A stretch of 64,000 nt of DNA from Marinobacter segnicrescens (GTDB lineage: Bacteria; Pseudomonadota; Gammaproteobacteria; Pseudomonadales; Oleiphilaceae). The position numbers and the translations under genes were made by a program. This document shows, piece by piece, positions 29,344 through 37,660 of this stretch. Under the pieces are notes generated by a model, which saw only the letters and a list, made by a program, of their open reading frames with translations, ran no database searches and was not told where the DNA came from. How positions within the stretch are numbered: the first letter of the stretch is position 1; each line of letters opens with the position of its first letter. Location of the stretch: assembly GCF_900111555.1 (NCBI RefSeq), contig NZ_FOHZ01000013.1, positions 34,822 through 98,821 on the forward strand, given 5' to 3'.

Positions 29344-29743
29344 GGCCGATGCAGTTGTCCAGCAATGTTTCCACCTCGGCAGTGTGGTCCGGTGCCAGTC
29401 GCTGCAGGATGCCTTCGCGCCCCTTTATGTGCCAGCGCAGCCCCACCTGTTCATCAAAGGAGATATAGCGGGAGCCGGACGCCGCCGGCCAGGGTCGCAG
29501 CAGGTGAAGCGTACCGTCATGGAGCATGGCCGCCAGGTCATCCCCCTCCGCCGGCTGGTAGTAGGCCACCTGCAGCTCCACCCCGTCCTCACAGGTATAG
29601 CGCAGGGTTTCCATGGGCCAGGGCAGGGCGCGGCTGTCCGTCGTTGATTGCGCGTTGGCTGGCGGTTCGGGCGCCGTGGATGAGGCACACCCTGCGAGAA
29701 TCAGACTGGTGAGAAAAATGCTATGCCGGAACCTGACAGGCAT
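29330..29743 (-). CDS. mliC: MliC-family lipoprotein (C-type lysozyme inhibitor)
   Basis: 137 residues. A lipoprotein signal peptide ends in the lipobox LAGC (C about residue 19), followed by a short Pro/Ser/Thr linker. The folded part shows the MliC pattern: YTCEDGVELQVAYY, LHDGTLHLL, SGSRYISFDEQVGLRWHIKG and a late cysteine (DNCIG) able to pair with TCEDG. Such proteins sit in the outer membrane and block host or environmental C-type lysozyme. CAGGAG precedes ATG 29743. The 3' end lies within a GC-rich hairpin (29320-29343) shared with the convergent operon. Confidence 0.82.
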   Translation of the reverse strand: MPVRFRHSIFLTSLILAGCASSTAPEPPANAQSTTDSRALPWPMETLRYTCEDGVELQVAYYQPAEGDDLAAMLHDGTLHLLRPWPAASGSRYISFDEQVGLRWHIKGREGILQRLAPDHTAEVETLLDNCIGRPGP

Positions 29744-29855
29744 GGAAAACTCCTGGAATCACTTGGAAGCCGATTGTGGGGCGGCTACAGCATAGCGTGC
29801 TTATGGCCAGCTGTGCCATCGGGTCACGGAAGGCCCACAAGGGGTGGTTAGCCAG

Positions 29856-29888
29856 TGTCACCGGAGCGTCAAACCACTGTCACCGGAT
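29856..29888 (+). promoter_or_regulatory. Pho-box-like triple 11-nt direct repeat upstream of glycerophosphodiesterase
   Basis: TGTCAC at 29856, CGTCAA at 29867 and TGTCAC at 29878 recur at exactly 11 nt on the coding strand. PhoB boxes are built from 11-nt direct repeats with a TGTCA core, oriented towards the regulated gene. It lies about 100 nt upstream of a periplasmic glycerophosphodiesterase, a class often in the Pho regulon. The inter-repeat bases are more GC-rich than the classic AT-rich spacer, which lowers confidence. Confidence 0.55.
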
Positions 29889-29986
29889 CCATGGACACTC
29901 ACCTCGTGCCCGGCTTCTTTCTGACCGATTTATCTGTGACCAGGAGGGCACTGTAGTACTGGTCTGACGCTGACTAAGGAGTGGTT

Positions 29987-31306
29987 ATGAAACGCACAGT
30001 AACAGGTTCAATGACACTGGCCGTGTCGCTGATGGTAGCGGCTTTCAACCTGCCTGATACGGCATCCGCCAGGGGCTGGCAGCACGGGGAGTCGTTGCCT
30101 CCCGGGCTGGAAAGGCTGCAGGACAGGTTCGACAAGCTCAAGAAGGACATGAAACATCGCCATGCCGGCATCCAGGTGGGGCCGCGCCCCGACTGGCTGG
30201 TGAATGATATGGATGACGGCCCGCTCAAGGACCGTCTGCAGCAGTGTGACAACAAGCCCATGGGTCGCACGGACTTTTCGATCGGTCACCGGGGCGCGCC
30301 CTTGCAGTTCCCGGAGCACACCATGGAATCCTACGTGGCAGCCGCGAAGATGGGTGCCGGCATCCTGGAGTGTGACGTGGCCTTTACCGCCGACCGCGAG
30401 CTGGTGTGCCGACACGCCCAGAATGACCTGCATACCACCACCAATATTGTCACCATCCCGGAACTGAACGCCAAGTGTACCCAGCCTTTTGTGCCGGCGG
30501 ATCCAGCCAGCGGCACACCGGCCCAGGCCGAATGTCGTACCAGCGACATCACCCTTGAAGAGTTCAAGTCCCTCGAAGGCAAGATGGACGCATTCGACCC
30601 CATGGCGACCACGCCGGAAGAATACGTAGGCGGCACCGCTGACTGGCGCACGGATCTCTATGCAAGCCGGGGTACCCTGCTCAGCCACCGGGAAAGCATC
30701 GAGTTGTTCAAGGCCCTGGGTGTGAAGATGACGCCGGAGCTGAAAACCCCGGTGGTGGACATGCCCTATGAAGGGGATTACAGCCAGCAGGACTACGCCC
30801 GCCAGATGATCCAGGACTACGTGGATGCGGGTGTGAACCCGAAAAATGTCTGGCCCCAGTCGTTCCAGCTGGAGGATGTGCTGTTCTGGGTCAACGAGAC
30901 TCCGCGATTTGGTCGCCAGGCGGTATTCCTGGATGAGTCACCCATAACCCCGGAAACCGCCTCCCTGGCCTATATGGAAAACCTTCGTGCCCAGGGTGTG
31001 AACGTGCTGGCACCGGCGATCTGGAAGATGCTGGCCCTCAATGGCCACCAGGAGATCGTTCCCTCCGAGTACGCGGAGAATGCCCGCGTTGCCGGCCTCG
31101 ACCTGATTGCCTGGAGTCTGGAGCGCAGCGGTCCCCTGGCCAACGGCGGTGGCTGGTACTACCAGACCGTGAACGACGCCATCAACAACGACGGCGACAT
31201 GCTGACAGTACTGGATGTGCTGGCACAGGACGTAGGCGTGATCGGTGTGTTCTCTGACTGGCCTGCCACCACCACCTACTACGCCAACTGTATGGGACTG
31301 CGCTGA
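29987..31306 (+). CDS. Periplasmic glycerophosphodiester phosphodiesterase
   Basis: 439 residues with a signal peptide (about 1-28, ending near TASARG). The GDPD core begins at [19 protein letters not shown] (catalytic HRG; E of PEHT), followed by metal-binding [18 protein letters not shown]. The later [11 protein letters not shown] and WSLERSGPL fit the barrel. It would hydrolyse periplasmic glycerophosphodiesters to glycerol-3-phosphate and an alcohol, giving both phosphate and carbon, and glycerol-3-phosphate is the acceptor for the nearby GgpPS. An insertion rich in P, T and S (about residues 165-200) is unusual. AAGGAG precedes ATG 29987. Monocistronic, with a terminator after it. Confidence 0.92.
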   Translation: MKRTVTGSMTLAVSLMVAAFNLPDTASARGWQHGESLPPGLERLQDRFDKLKKDMKHRHAGIQVGPRPDWLVNDMDDGPLKDRLQQCDNKPMGRTDFSIGHRGAPLQFPEHTMESYVAAAKMGAGILECDVAFTADRELVCRHAQNDLHTTTNIVTIPELNAKCTQPFVPADPASGTPAQAECRTSDITLEEFKSLEGKMDAFDPMATTPEEYVGGTADWRTDLYASRGTLLSHRESIELFKALGVKMTPELKTPVVDMPYEGDYSQQDYARQMIQDYVDAGVNPKNVWPQSFQLEDVLFWVNETPRFGRQAVFLDESPITPETASLAYMENLRAQGVNVLAPAIWKMLALNGHQEIVPSEYAENARVAGLDLIAWSLERSGPLANGGGWYYQTVNDAINNDGDMLTVLDVLAQDVGVIGVFSDWPATTTYYANCMGLR

Positions 31307-31318
31307 ACCAGGGCCCGG

Positions 31319-31359
31319 GTCTGTCAGCCGCGCTGCAGGCAGCCGACTGACGGACTTTT
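31319..31359 (+). terminator. Intrinsic terminator after glycerophosphodiesterase
   Basis: GTCTGTCAG (31319-31327) pairs with CTGACGGAC (31347-31355), with a smaller GCTGC/GCAGC hairpin inside, followed by TTTT. It starts 13 nt after the stop codon. Confidence 0.7.
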
Positions 31360-31422
31360 CCACAGGGCAGCGGTCCGGTACCCTTGGGTTCTTTCCGAGT
31401 GCGACCGGACCTTGCGGCTTTC

Positions 31423-32025
31423 ATGGCAGTAGACCTCTTTACACGACACTTCCTGGGCAGTTTCTTCCTGCTGATCGGTATTCTGTTTGCCTGCCGCGCC
31501 CTCGGGCTCTATGCCCGGCTGGGGTTCAGCCATATCAATTACGGCAAGTCCGGCACGGCCACCTGGTGGAACCGGCAACTGTTCAATGTCTTCCGGGCGG
31601 CTATCCTGCTGGTGTGCCTGGCACGCATGGCCTGGCCCATTGATCCCTGGCTTGGGGTGATTGGCTGGCTGTACCAGCCGCCGGTGTTGCTGACGGGGGT
31701 GTTGGTGCTGCTGGCGTCCTTTGGCCTGGCCAGTTATCTTCAGGCCTATATGCACGCCGACTGGCGTTCCGGCATTGACCGGGAGCAGAAGCCGGTGCTG
31801 ATTACCTCCGGCCCCTACGCCCGCACCCGCAACCCGCTGTTCCTGTCGGTCATGCTGGGTCAGCTGGGTTTCTTCCTGGCCCTGCCAAGCCTGTTCTCAC
31901 TGGTCTGCCTGCTGGTTGGTGCCTGGGTTATTCGTCGCCAGGCACTGGCAGAGGAAGCAGCCCTCGCGGAACTTTATGGCGAGCCCTACACCCATTACCG
32001 TCAACAGGTGCCGCGCTGGCTGTAA
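31423..32025 (+). CDS. Isoprenylcysteine methyltransferase/PEMT-family membrane methyltransferase
   Basis: 200 residues with four to five helices. The C-terminal SAM-binding signature of the ICMT/phospholipid methyltransferase family is plain: TSGPYARTRNPLFLSVML near residue 130, and a final EEAALAELYGEPYTHYRQQV. Bacterial members methylate lipids or small hydrophobic acceptors; the substrate here is unknown. No good ribosome site is seen before ATG 31423; TTG 31384 would add 13 residues. It converges on the DUF6064 gene with a 2-nt gap. Confidence 0.82.
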   Translation: MAVDLFTRHFLGSFFLLIGILFACRALGLYARLGFSHINYGKSGTATWWNRQLFNVFRAAILLVCLARMAWPIDPWLGVIGWLYQPPVLLTGVLVLLASFGLASYLQAYMHADWRSGIDREQKPVLITSGPYARTRNPLFLSVMLGQLGFFLALPSLFSLVCLLVGAWVIRRQALAEEAALAELYGEPYTHYRQQVPRWL

Positions 32026-32027
32026 CG

Positions 32028-32687
32028 TCAACGGGTCAATGGTAGCCAAGCTGCCAGTGCCAGGCCGGCACCTGCCAACATTCCCCAACCGATCGGCGAA
32101 CCCAGTCCCAGCAGGGTAGTGCCCCCGACCAGGCTCCACAGCAGCGGTATCGGTAGCGAAAGCGCCAGCCAGCGGCCACGGGCGATTGCCAGCACAACGC
32201 CCAGCGTGGTGATTGACAGGGGATCCGGGAACAGCAGCCAGCTGTCGGCCTCGCCCAGGGGCCGATCGTCCAGGAGAAACCCGAGAGGATGTATCAGGGT
32301 GCCCCAGGCGACAAGCATCATGGCGATCAGGTAGCGATGGCGTGCCGGTATCGAGGTCGAACCGGCCGTTCCGGCCAGCACCAGTAGCAGGCATCCCTGC
32401 AGTACAAACGGCCCGATGGCCCAGGTGATCGCCCAGTTAATGGAGCGGTACTCGGCCCACAGGAAGGACCAGGTCACAAACAGCCAGGCAGCTCCCAGGA
32501 CGGCGAGGCCTGTCCTTTGCCTGGCCTGGCCCAGTTTGGCCAGTGTCCACATCAGCCACAGGCCAACCACGGGTGCCAGCAAGGCAAGGGGCCAGTAGAC
32601 CTCGTTATTGCCGGCCACCAGGGTCCAGTAGACCCGGGGCGAGAACAGCAACAGGTCCCGCGGGTGGTAGCTGAACAGCGTCTCCAT
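32028..32687 (-). CDS. DUF6064-like integral membrane protein
   Basis: 219 residues, six or more helices, starting METLFSYHPRDLLLFSPRVY, which I recognise as the opening typical of DUF6064 proteins. No catalytic motif. Its ATG overlaps the stop of the aldo/keto reductase by one base (TGATG), so it is translated from the same message. Function unknown; the pairing suggests a membrane partner for the exported reductase, but that is guesswork. Confidence 0.68.
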   Translation of the reverse strand: METLFSYHPRDLLLFSPRVYWTLVAGNNEVYWPLALLAPVVGLWLMWTLAKLGQARQRTGLAVLGAAWLFVTWSFLWAEYRSINWAITWAIGPFVLQGCLLLVLAGTAGSTSIPARHRYLIAMMLVAWGTLIHPLGFLLDDRPLGEADSWLLFPDPLSITTLGVVLAIARGRWLALSLPIPLLWSLVGGTTLLGLGSPIGWGMLAGAGLALAAWLPLTR

Positions 32688-33616
32688 CAGAGAGACCGTA
32701 TGGTGTCGCTAATCCGTTCCCGCAAGTCGTCGTCTGGCAGTGGCGCCTGGGCGGCGGCCAGGTTTTCCCGCACGTGGTCCACCCGGGTGGTGGCGGGAAT
32801 GGCGCAGGTAACCGCCGGGTGGGCGAGGATGAACTTGAGAATGAGCTGGGCCCACGAGTTCGCGCCCACATCTGCTGCCCAGTCCGGGAGCGGTTCTTTG
32901 GCCAGTCGCTCGGTCAGGGCACCCTGGCGAAACGGGCGATTGACGATCACACCGATGCCTTTCTCCCGGGCCAGTGGCAGCAACCGCTCCTCCGCTTCCC
33001 GGTCCACCGGGTTGTAGGTCAGCTGGACAAAGTCGATGGGTTCGGAAGCCATAATCTGTTCCAGCTCCCGGTGCCGGCGTCCGTGGGAGGTGGTGATACC
33101 AATGCTGCCTACGGCACCCTCTTCCTTCATGGCCTTGAGCGTATCCAGGTGTTCCCGCCAGCTCACCAGGTTGTGCACCTGCAGCAGGTCGAACTGCTTC
33201 ACCCGCCAAAGATCCGCTGATTCACGTTGCTGGCGCCGGGTGGCGTCGCCGTCCCGGGTCCAGACCTTGTCGGCGGCGAATACCCGATCACGGGCGTCCA
33301 GCTTGTCCAGGCCATAGCCCACGGTATTCTGGGATGAACCGTACATGGGGGAGGAGTCGATCACCGTACCGCCGCCGTCGAAAAAGGCTTTCATCACGTT
33401 GGCGCAGCTGTCCAGCAGGCGCTGGTTGTCGCCGACATTGAAGGTAATCCAGGTGCCCAGCCCGACGGCGGGTATGCCGCTGCCGCCTGTGGGCGAGCGA
33501 CGGGTAATGGGAGAGGGTGATGCCCGGCCCCAGGAAACGGGAAGGGCAGTCAGTGCAGTGCCGGCGGCGAGTGCCTGAAGCAGGCGCCGCCGGCGTCGTG
33601 ACCATTGGTGCGTCAT
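32687..33616 (-). CDS. Tat-exported aldo/keto reductase
   Basis: 309 residues. The N-terminus MTHQWSRRRRRLLQALAAG then ALTALPVSWGRA is a twin-arginine signal peptide. The rest is an AKR barrel with the usual tetrad: D and Y in DSSPMYG, K in FAADKVW and H in LLQVHN. The C-terminal cofactor loop (AIPATTRVDHVRENL) is the NADPH-binding form. Export of a folded AKR is consistent with cofactor loading before Tat transport, as for other exported oxidoreductases. GGAGG precedes ATG 33616. First of two genes with the DUF6064 protein. Substrate unknown. Confidence 0.88.
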   Translation of the reverse strand: MTHQWSRRRRRLLQALAAGTALTALPVSWGRASPSPITRRSPTGGSGIPAVGLGTWITFNVGDNQRLLDSCANVMKAFFDGGGTVIDSSPMYGSSQNTVGYGLDKLDARDRVFAADKVWTRDGDATRRQQRESADLWRVKQFDLLQVHNLVSWREHLDTLKAMKEEGAVGSIGITTSHGRRHRELEQIMASEPIDFVQLTYNPVDREAEERLLPLAREKGIGVIVNRPFRQGALTERLAKEPLPDWAADVGANSWAQLILKFILAHPAVTCAIPATTRVDHVRENLAAAQAPLPDDDLRERISDTIRSL

Positions 33617-33635
33617 GGGAACCTCCGGCCAGGAA

Positions 33636-33655
33636 CAGCCGGAGTGCTCCGGCTG
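33636..33655 (-). terminator. Hairpin after wrbA
   Basis: CAGCCGGAG and CTCCGGCTG form a perfect stem 13 nt after the wrbA stop on the minus strand, followed only by TTCC. It probably separates wrbA from the aldo/keto reductase gene, though the weak U-tract makes partial read-through likely. Confidence 0.5.
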
Positions 33656-33667
33656 CCAGACATGGGT

Positions 33668-34267
33668 TCAGCTGAACAGTTTCACCGCCAGCTCTGCCAC
33701 GTGTTTGCCCTGGAAGCGGGCAATGGCCAGCTCGCGATCGTCCGGCTGACGGGAGCCATCGCCCCCGGCGTAGGTGGAAGCACCGTAGGGCGTACCACCA
33801 CTGACCTTCGAAATATCGAAGAGTTCCGGGGTGCCGTAGCCGATGGGTACCAGGGTCATGCCATGGTGGGCCAGGGTCACCCAGGTGGTGGTTATGGTCT
33901 GTTCCTCGCCGCCACCGGTGCCGGTGGAGGTGAATACACTGGCCAGCTTGCCAAACAGCTTGCCCTGGGCCCAGAGGCCGCCGGTCTGGTCAAAGAAAGT
34001 GCGTACCTGGCCGGACATATTGCCGAAGCGGGTCGGCGTTCCCACCAGGATGGCGTCGTAGTCCGCCAGTTCACCCGGAGAGGCCTCCTGGTACGGCTGG
34101 TCAACCTTGCCGCCAGCATTGGCGAAGGCTTCAGCGTCCATGGTCTCGGGAATTCGCTTGACGGTGACTTCCGCGCCGGAAACACCCTGTGCGCCTTCGG
34201 CCACGGCCTTGGCCATGGTTTCCATATGTCCGTACATTGAATAGTAAAGCACCAGTACCTTTGCCAT
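33668..34267 (-). CDS. wrbA: NAD(P)H:quinone oxidoreductase WrbA
   Basis: 199 residues, the standard WrbA length. Flavodoxin-like fold: FMN phosphate loop [18 protein letters not shown] at the start, [25 protein letters not shown] near residue 75, and [11 protein letters not shown] near 113. It reduces quinones by two electrons with NAD(P)H and FMN, protecting against redox cycling. AAGGAG precedes ATG 34267. Single gene. Confidence 0.95.
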   Translation of the reverse strand: MAKVLVLYYSMYGHMETMAKAVAEGAQGVSGAEVTVKRIPETMDAEAFANAGGKVDQPYQEASPGELADYDAILVGTPTRFGNMSGQVRTFFDQTGGLWAQGKLFGKLASVFTSTGTGGGEEQTITTTWVTLAHHGMTLVPIGYGTPELFDISKVSGGTPYGASTYAGGDGSRQPDDRELAIARFQGKHVAELAVKLFS

Positions 34268-34385
34268 GGGGCAGCTCCTTTCAGTCCGTTCCGGTTGGGG
34301 GTTTCAATATGCCGACTACTCTAGTTCAGCCCGCCAGACCCTGAAATCGGAATATTTCGACACCCACCATCAAATCCACTGATGT

Positions 34386-34874
34386 TCAGGAGTCGCCGTC
34401 GCTCTCCGTTTTGCCGTAGGCCGGTAAGTAGTACACCTGCAGCATGGTTTTGGCGCCCTTCATATGGGTTGCCATGCGGGCGTCTGTGGGGCGTATGCGG
34501 ATATTGGGAATGCGATAGGTATCCGGGCTGTCCACGGTGGTGTCCGGACCGGTTTCCCGGAGGATCTGGACCTGTTGGCCGCTCTTGTCCGTCAGTACCT
34601 CGTATTCCGGCAAGGCCTCCCGGTACCACTCGACCACCTCTTGCGGTGTCTGGCGGGTCAGGAATACGGCCAGCGGCAGGCTCTGTACTGGACCGTCACC
34701 GGAACTGACATCGATGCCCCGGGTGGCGTGGATCAGCAACTTGCTCTCCGGCACCACCGGCAGGGTGACCTTTTCTTCGCCACCGCTGGTGATATCGCTG
34801 AGCGTGGAATGTGCGGGTGCCTGGGTGACCGGCAGGGCCAGCAGGCAGAGCATCAGTAGACGCGGGATAGTCAT
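34386..34874 (-). CDS. Hypothetical secreted protein
   Basis: 162 residues from ATG 34874 (GGAG five bases upstream); the reading frame stays open 37 codons further up but without a start signal. A signal peptide covers about residues 1-22 (LLMLCLLALPVTQAPAHS). The mature part is soluble and has FLTRQTPQEVVEWYREALP, a pattern seen in small periplasmic proteins that monitor or bind lipids, but I do not recognise the family. No cysteines in the mature part. Single gene between wrbA and the glyoxalase-fold gene. Confidence 0.72.
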   Translation of the reverse strand: MTIPRLLMLCLLALPVTQAPAHSTLSDITSGGEEKVTLPVVPESKLLIHATRGIDVSSGDGPVQSLPLAVFLTRQTPQEVVEWYREALPEYEVLTDKSGQQVQILRETGPDTTVDSPDTYRIPNIRIRPTDARMATHMKGAKTMLQVYYLPAYGKTESDGDS

Positions 34875-35116
34875 GGGATCTCCGTATCGATTGTCGGTAG
34901 TGGTCTGTGAGCCAGCGGAGGACTCCGTGCTTACGTTGCGCAGACTCCTATGGCCATGATGTGGGGCCGGTGAAAGCGGCGACACCGAAGGGTTGGCAAT
35001 TTACCAACTTGTAAGATCCCTTTTTGAAAAACCATGCCCTATGACGTTGCAAAGGCTTCTGTCAGGGCTTCCGGACCGGCTAAACTGGTGGCCCTGAACA
35101 ATGAACGGAGCCAGCC

Positions 35117-35557
35117 ATGAGATATCTGCACACCATGGTCCGGGTCAGAGACCTGGATGAGTCGCTGCATTTTTACTGCAACCTGCTGGGTCTCAGGCAG
35201 GTTCGGCGCAAGGATGTGGAAAAGGGGCGCTTCACCCTGGTCTTCCTGGCTGCCCCGGATGACGAGCACCGGGCCCGGGACGAGCAGGCCCCCATGGTCG
35301 AACTGACCTGGAACTGGGACCCTGAGGAGTACACCGGCGGTCGCAATTTCGGGCACCTGGCCTATGAGGTGGATGATATCTATCACCTGTGCCAGCACCT
35401 GCAGGACCACGGCGTTACCATCAACCGCCCGCCCCGGGACGGTCGCATGGCCTTTGTTCGCTCCCCGGACGGCATCTCCGTCGAACTCCTCCAGAAAGGT
35501 GAATCCCTGCCGATAAAGGAACCATGGGCCAGTATGGAGAATTCCGGCAGCTGGTAG
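35117..35557 (+). CDS. VOC/glyoxalase I-like protein
   Basis: 146 residues with two beta-alpha-beta-beta-beta modules. The four metal ligands of glyoxalase I can be placed: H5 (RYLHTMVRV), E in MVELTWNW, H in FGHLAYEV and E in SVELLQK. This is close to lactoylglutathione lyase GloA, which detoxifies methylglyoxal with glutathione and nickel. It is slightly longer than E. coli GloA (135) with an extra C-terminal tail. ATG 35117 follows GGAG. It converges on trxC with a 13-nt gap. Confidence 0.88.
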   Translation: MRYLHTMVRVRDLDESLHFYCNLLGLRQVRRKDVEKGRFTLVFLAAPDDEHRARDEQAPMVELTWNWDPEEYTGGRNFGHLAYEVDDIYHLCQHLQDHGVTINRPPRDGRMAFVRSPDGISVELLQKGESLPIKEPWASMENSGSW

Positions 35558-35570
35558 TTTCTCGGTCCCG

Positions 35571-36005
35571 CTATAGCTGTTGCTGCAGCCAGGCGTTGAG
35601 CTGGCTGGCCTGCATGGCGCCACTCTGACGGGCCACCTCCCGGCCACCCCGGAACAGGATCAGGGTGGGAATGCTCCGGATGCCATACTGGCCGGCGGCC
35701 TGCTGGGCCTGTTCCGTGTTGAGCTTGGCGAAAGCCACCTTGCCGGCCCATTGCTGTGCTGCGGCTTCGAAGCTCGGCGCCATGGCCTTGCAGGGACCGC
35801 ACCAGCTGGCCCAGAAGTCCACCAGCACCGGCAGGTCGGACTTGCCCACAAAACCGGCCATGCCGCCGTCGGTCAGTTCCGCAATATCACCGTTGACCAG
35901 GGGCCGCTTGCAGGCGCCGCAGTTGGGTCGGTCCTGCAGGCGATCGGCTGGTACCCGGTTGGCTTTCTGGCAGTGGGGGCAGACCACATGCTTGATGTCG
36001 CTCAT
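35571..36005 (-). CDS. trxC: Thioredoxin 2 (zinc-binding TrxC)
   Basis: 144 residues. An N-terminal zinc module with two CxxC pairs (VCPHCQ and NCGACK) precedes a thioredoxin domain with the active site WCGPC and the cis-proline segment SIPTLILF. This is the TrxC layout; its partner is thioredoxin reductase, and it is often OxyR-controlled. ATG 36005 has GGAG eight bases upstream; the frame runs open upstream but encodes low-complexity arginine-rich sequence and is not used. Confidence 0.95.
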   Translation of the reverse strand: MSDIKHVVCPHCQKANRVPADRLQDRPNCGACKRPLVNGDIAELTDGGMAGFVGKSDLPVLVDFWASWCGPCKAMAPSFEAAAQQWAGKVAFAKLNTEQAQQAAGQYGIRSIPTLILFRGGREVARQSGAMQASQLNAWLQQQL

Positions 36006-36135
36006 GGTTGAATCTCCGTCTGGGTTTGAAGAGAGATGGGGGGCAGCTCCCGCGGATTCAAGTGACGGCCACCCGCGACCATGTGGTGGTTTGCCGCAAG
36101 TGGTAAGATGCCGTTTTTTGACTTGGAGTCGGACC

Positions 36136-36864
36136 ATGGGCCTTCTGTTTGAACAGATCGACAGCCAGCCATCCCCCCTGGGTGAGATTACCCTGCGCCG
36201 CCGCCGGATTCCGGCGCTGGGTGACCGCGACATCTACGAGGTCAAACTGGGCGAGGAGTTCCTCATGTCCAGCATGTTCGTGGATGCGGAAGTAGCGCTG
36301 GCGGACCTGACCCTGGAGGTCACGCAGGGCGACGACCTGTCTGTGGTGGTCGGCGGCCTCGGGCTGGGATATACCGCCGACGCGGCCCTGCGCAACGACC
36401 GGGTAGGCGAGCTGTTGGTGGTGGATGCACTGGGCACGGTAATTCGCTGGCACCAACAGGAGAAGGTCCCCCTGGGCCGGGTGCTGAACGAGGATCCGCG
36501 CTGTCGCTACATTCACGGCAGCTTCTTCGAACTGGCGGATCCGGACAAGGGCTTCGACCCTGAGCAGCCCGGGCGCCGGTTCGATGCCATCCTGCTGGAT
36601 ATCGACCATTCGCCGAGGGCGCTGCTGAACGAGTCCAACGCCACCTTCTACAATGCCGAATCCCTTGGTCGCATGGCCCGGCAGCTCAAGCCCGGCGGCA
36701 TGTTCGGCATGTGGTCCAACGAGCCGCCGGACGAGGACTTCCTGGCGGTGCTGGAAGCGGTGTTCGTGGCGCCGGAGGCCAGGGTTGTGTCCTTCTTCAA
36801 CCCGTTCCAGAATCGCGAAGCGACCAATACGGTCTACCTGGCCCGGGCAGCAGGGGGAGCCTGA
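36136..36864 (+). CDS. Spermidine synthase-like SAM-fold protein
   Basis: 242 residues from ATG 36136. The fold of polyamine aminopropyltransferases/class I methyltransferases is visible: VVVGGLGLGYTADAAL near residue 70 (nucleotide loop), LLVVDALGTVIRWH, and FDAILLDIDHSPRALL near 150. The gatekeeper and putrescine-binding residues of true SpeE are not obvious, so aminopropyl transfer is doubtful; it may be a methyltransferase. The DUF815 ATPase starts 2 nt after its stop, so they are one operon. Confidence 0.75.
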   Translation: MGLLFEQIDSQPSPLGEITLRRRRIPALGDRDIYEVKLGEEFLMSSMFVDAEVALADLTLEVTQGDDLSVVVGGLGLGYTADAALRNDRVGELLVVDALGTVIRWHQQEKVPLGRVLNEDPRCRYIHGSFFELADPDKGFDPEQPGRRFDAILLDIDHSPRALLNESNATFYNAESLGRMARQLKPGGMFGMWSNEPPDEDFLAVLEAVFVAPEARVVSFFNPFQNREATNTVYLARAAGGA

Positions 36865-36866
36865 CC

Positions 36867-37640
36867 ATGACTGAACACACGGTTGACTGGTCCCGCGACC
36901 TGGCAGCGGTCTGGCGCCGGCATCGCCAGGGATTGCGCCCGATACGCCGGTTGGACCCGATCGACTGGGGCCAGCTACAGGGTATTGAGCGCCAGCAGCA
37001 GGCCCTGGCCCGCAACACCGAGCGCTTCCTGGCAGGCCTGCCCTCCAACAACGCATTGCTCTGGGGCTCCCGCGGTACCGGCAAGTCATCCCTGATCAAG
37101 GCTGCCCTGAACCGCTACGGCGAACAGGGCCTGCGAATGATTGAGGTGGACAAGGATGACCTGGTGAACCTGACGGAAATTGTCGATGATATCAGCGAGC
37201 AGCCCTGGCGCTTTGTCATCTACTGCGATGACCTGTCCTTCGAGGCGGGTGAGTCCGGCTACAAGGCCCTGAAGAGTGTGCTGGAAGGCTCCCTGGAACT
37301 GCCGCCGGAGAATGTGCGGGTCTATGCCACCTCCAACCGGCGCCACCTGATGCCGGAATTCATGGCCGATAACCTGCAGAGTGAGGTAAGAGGCGGCGAA
37401 CTGCATCCGGCAGAGGCCATCGAGGAGCAGGTATCGCTGGCGGACCGTTTCGGGTTGCAACTGTCGTTCTATCCCTTCCCGAAAGATATCTACCTGCAGG
37501 CGGTGGATGCCCTGTTCCCCAGCGTGGCGGACCGGGAGACCCTACACATGCATGCGATTCGCTTCGCTACCAGTCGGGGCGGTCGCAGCGGGCGGACGGC
37601 CCAGCAGTTCTACCGCCAGTTCAGCGGCGACTTTGACTGA
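36867..37640 (+). CDS. DUF815 family P-loop ATPase
   Basis: 257 residues of AAA+-like type. Walker A is GSRGTGKSSLI near residue 65, Walker B-like IYCDDLSFE near 118, sensor-1-like RVYATSNRRHL near 150 and an Arg-rich lid at the end. DUF815 proteins are widespread single-domain ATPases of unknown function. Coupled to the spermidine synthase-like gene (2-nt gap). Converges on the sortase-system kinase. Confidence 0.85.
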   Translation: MTEHTVDWSRDLAAVWRRHRQGLRPIRRLDPIDWGQLQGIERQQQALARNTERFLAGLPSNNALLWGSRGTGKSSLIKAALNRYGEQGLRMIEVDKDDLVNLTEIVDDISEQPWRFVIYCDDLSFEAGESGYKALKSVLEGSLELPPENVRVYATSNRRHLMPEFMADNLQSEVRGGELHPAEAIEEQVSLADRFGLQLSFYPFPKDIYLQAVDALFPSVADRETLHMHAIRFATSRGGRSGRTAQQFYRQFSGDFD

Positions 37641-37660
37641 GCCTGCCCGCCGGGGTCCAT

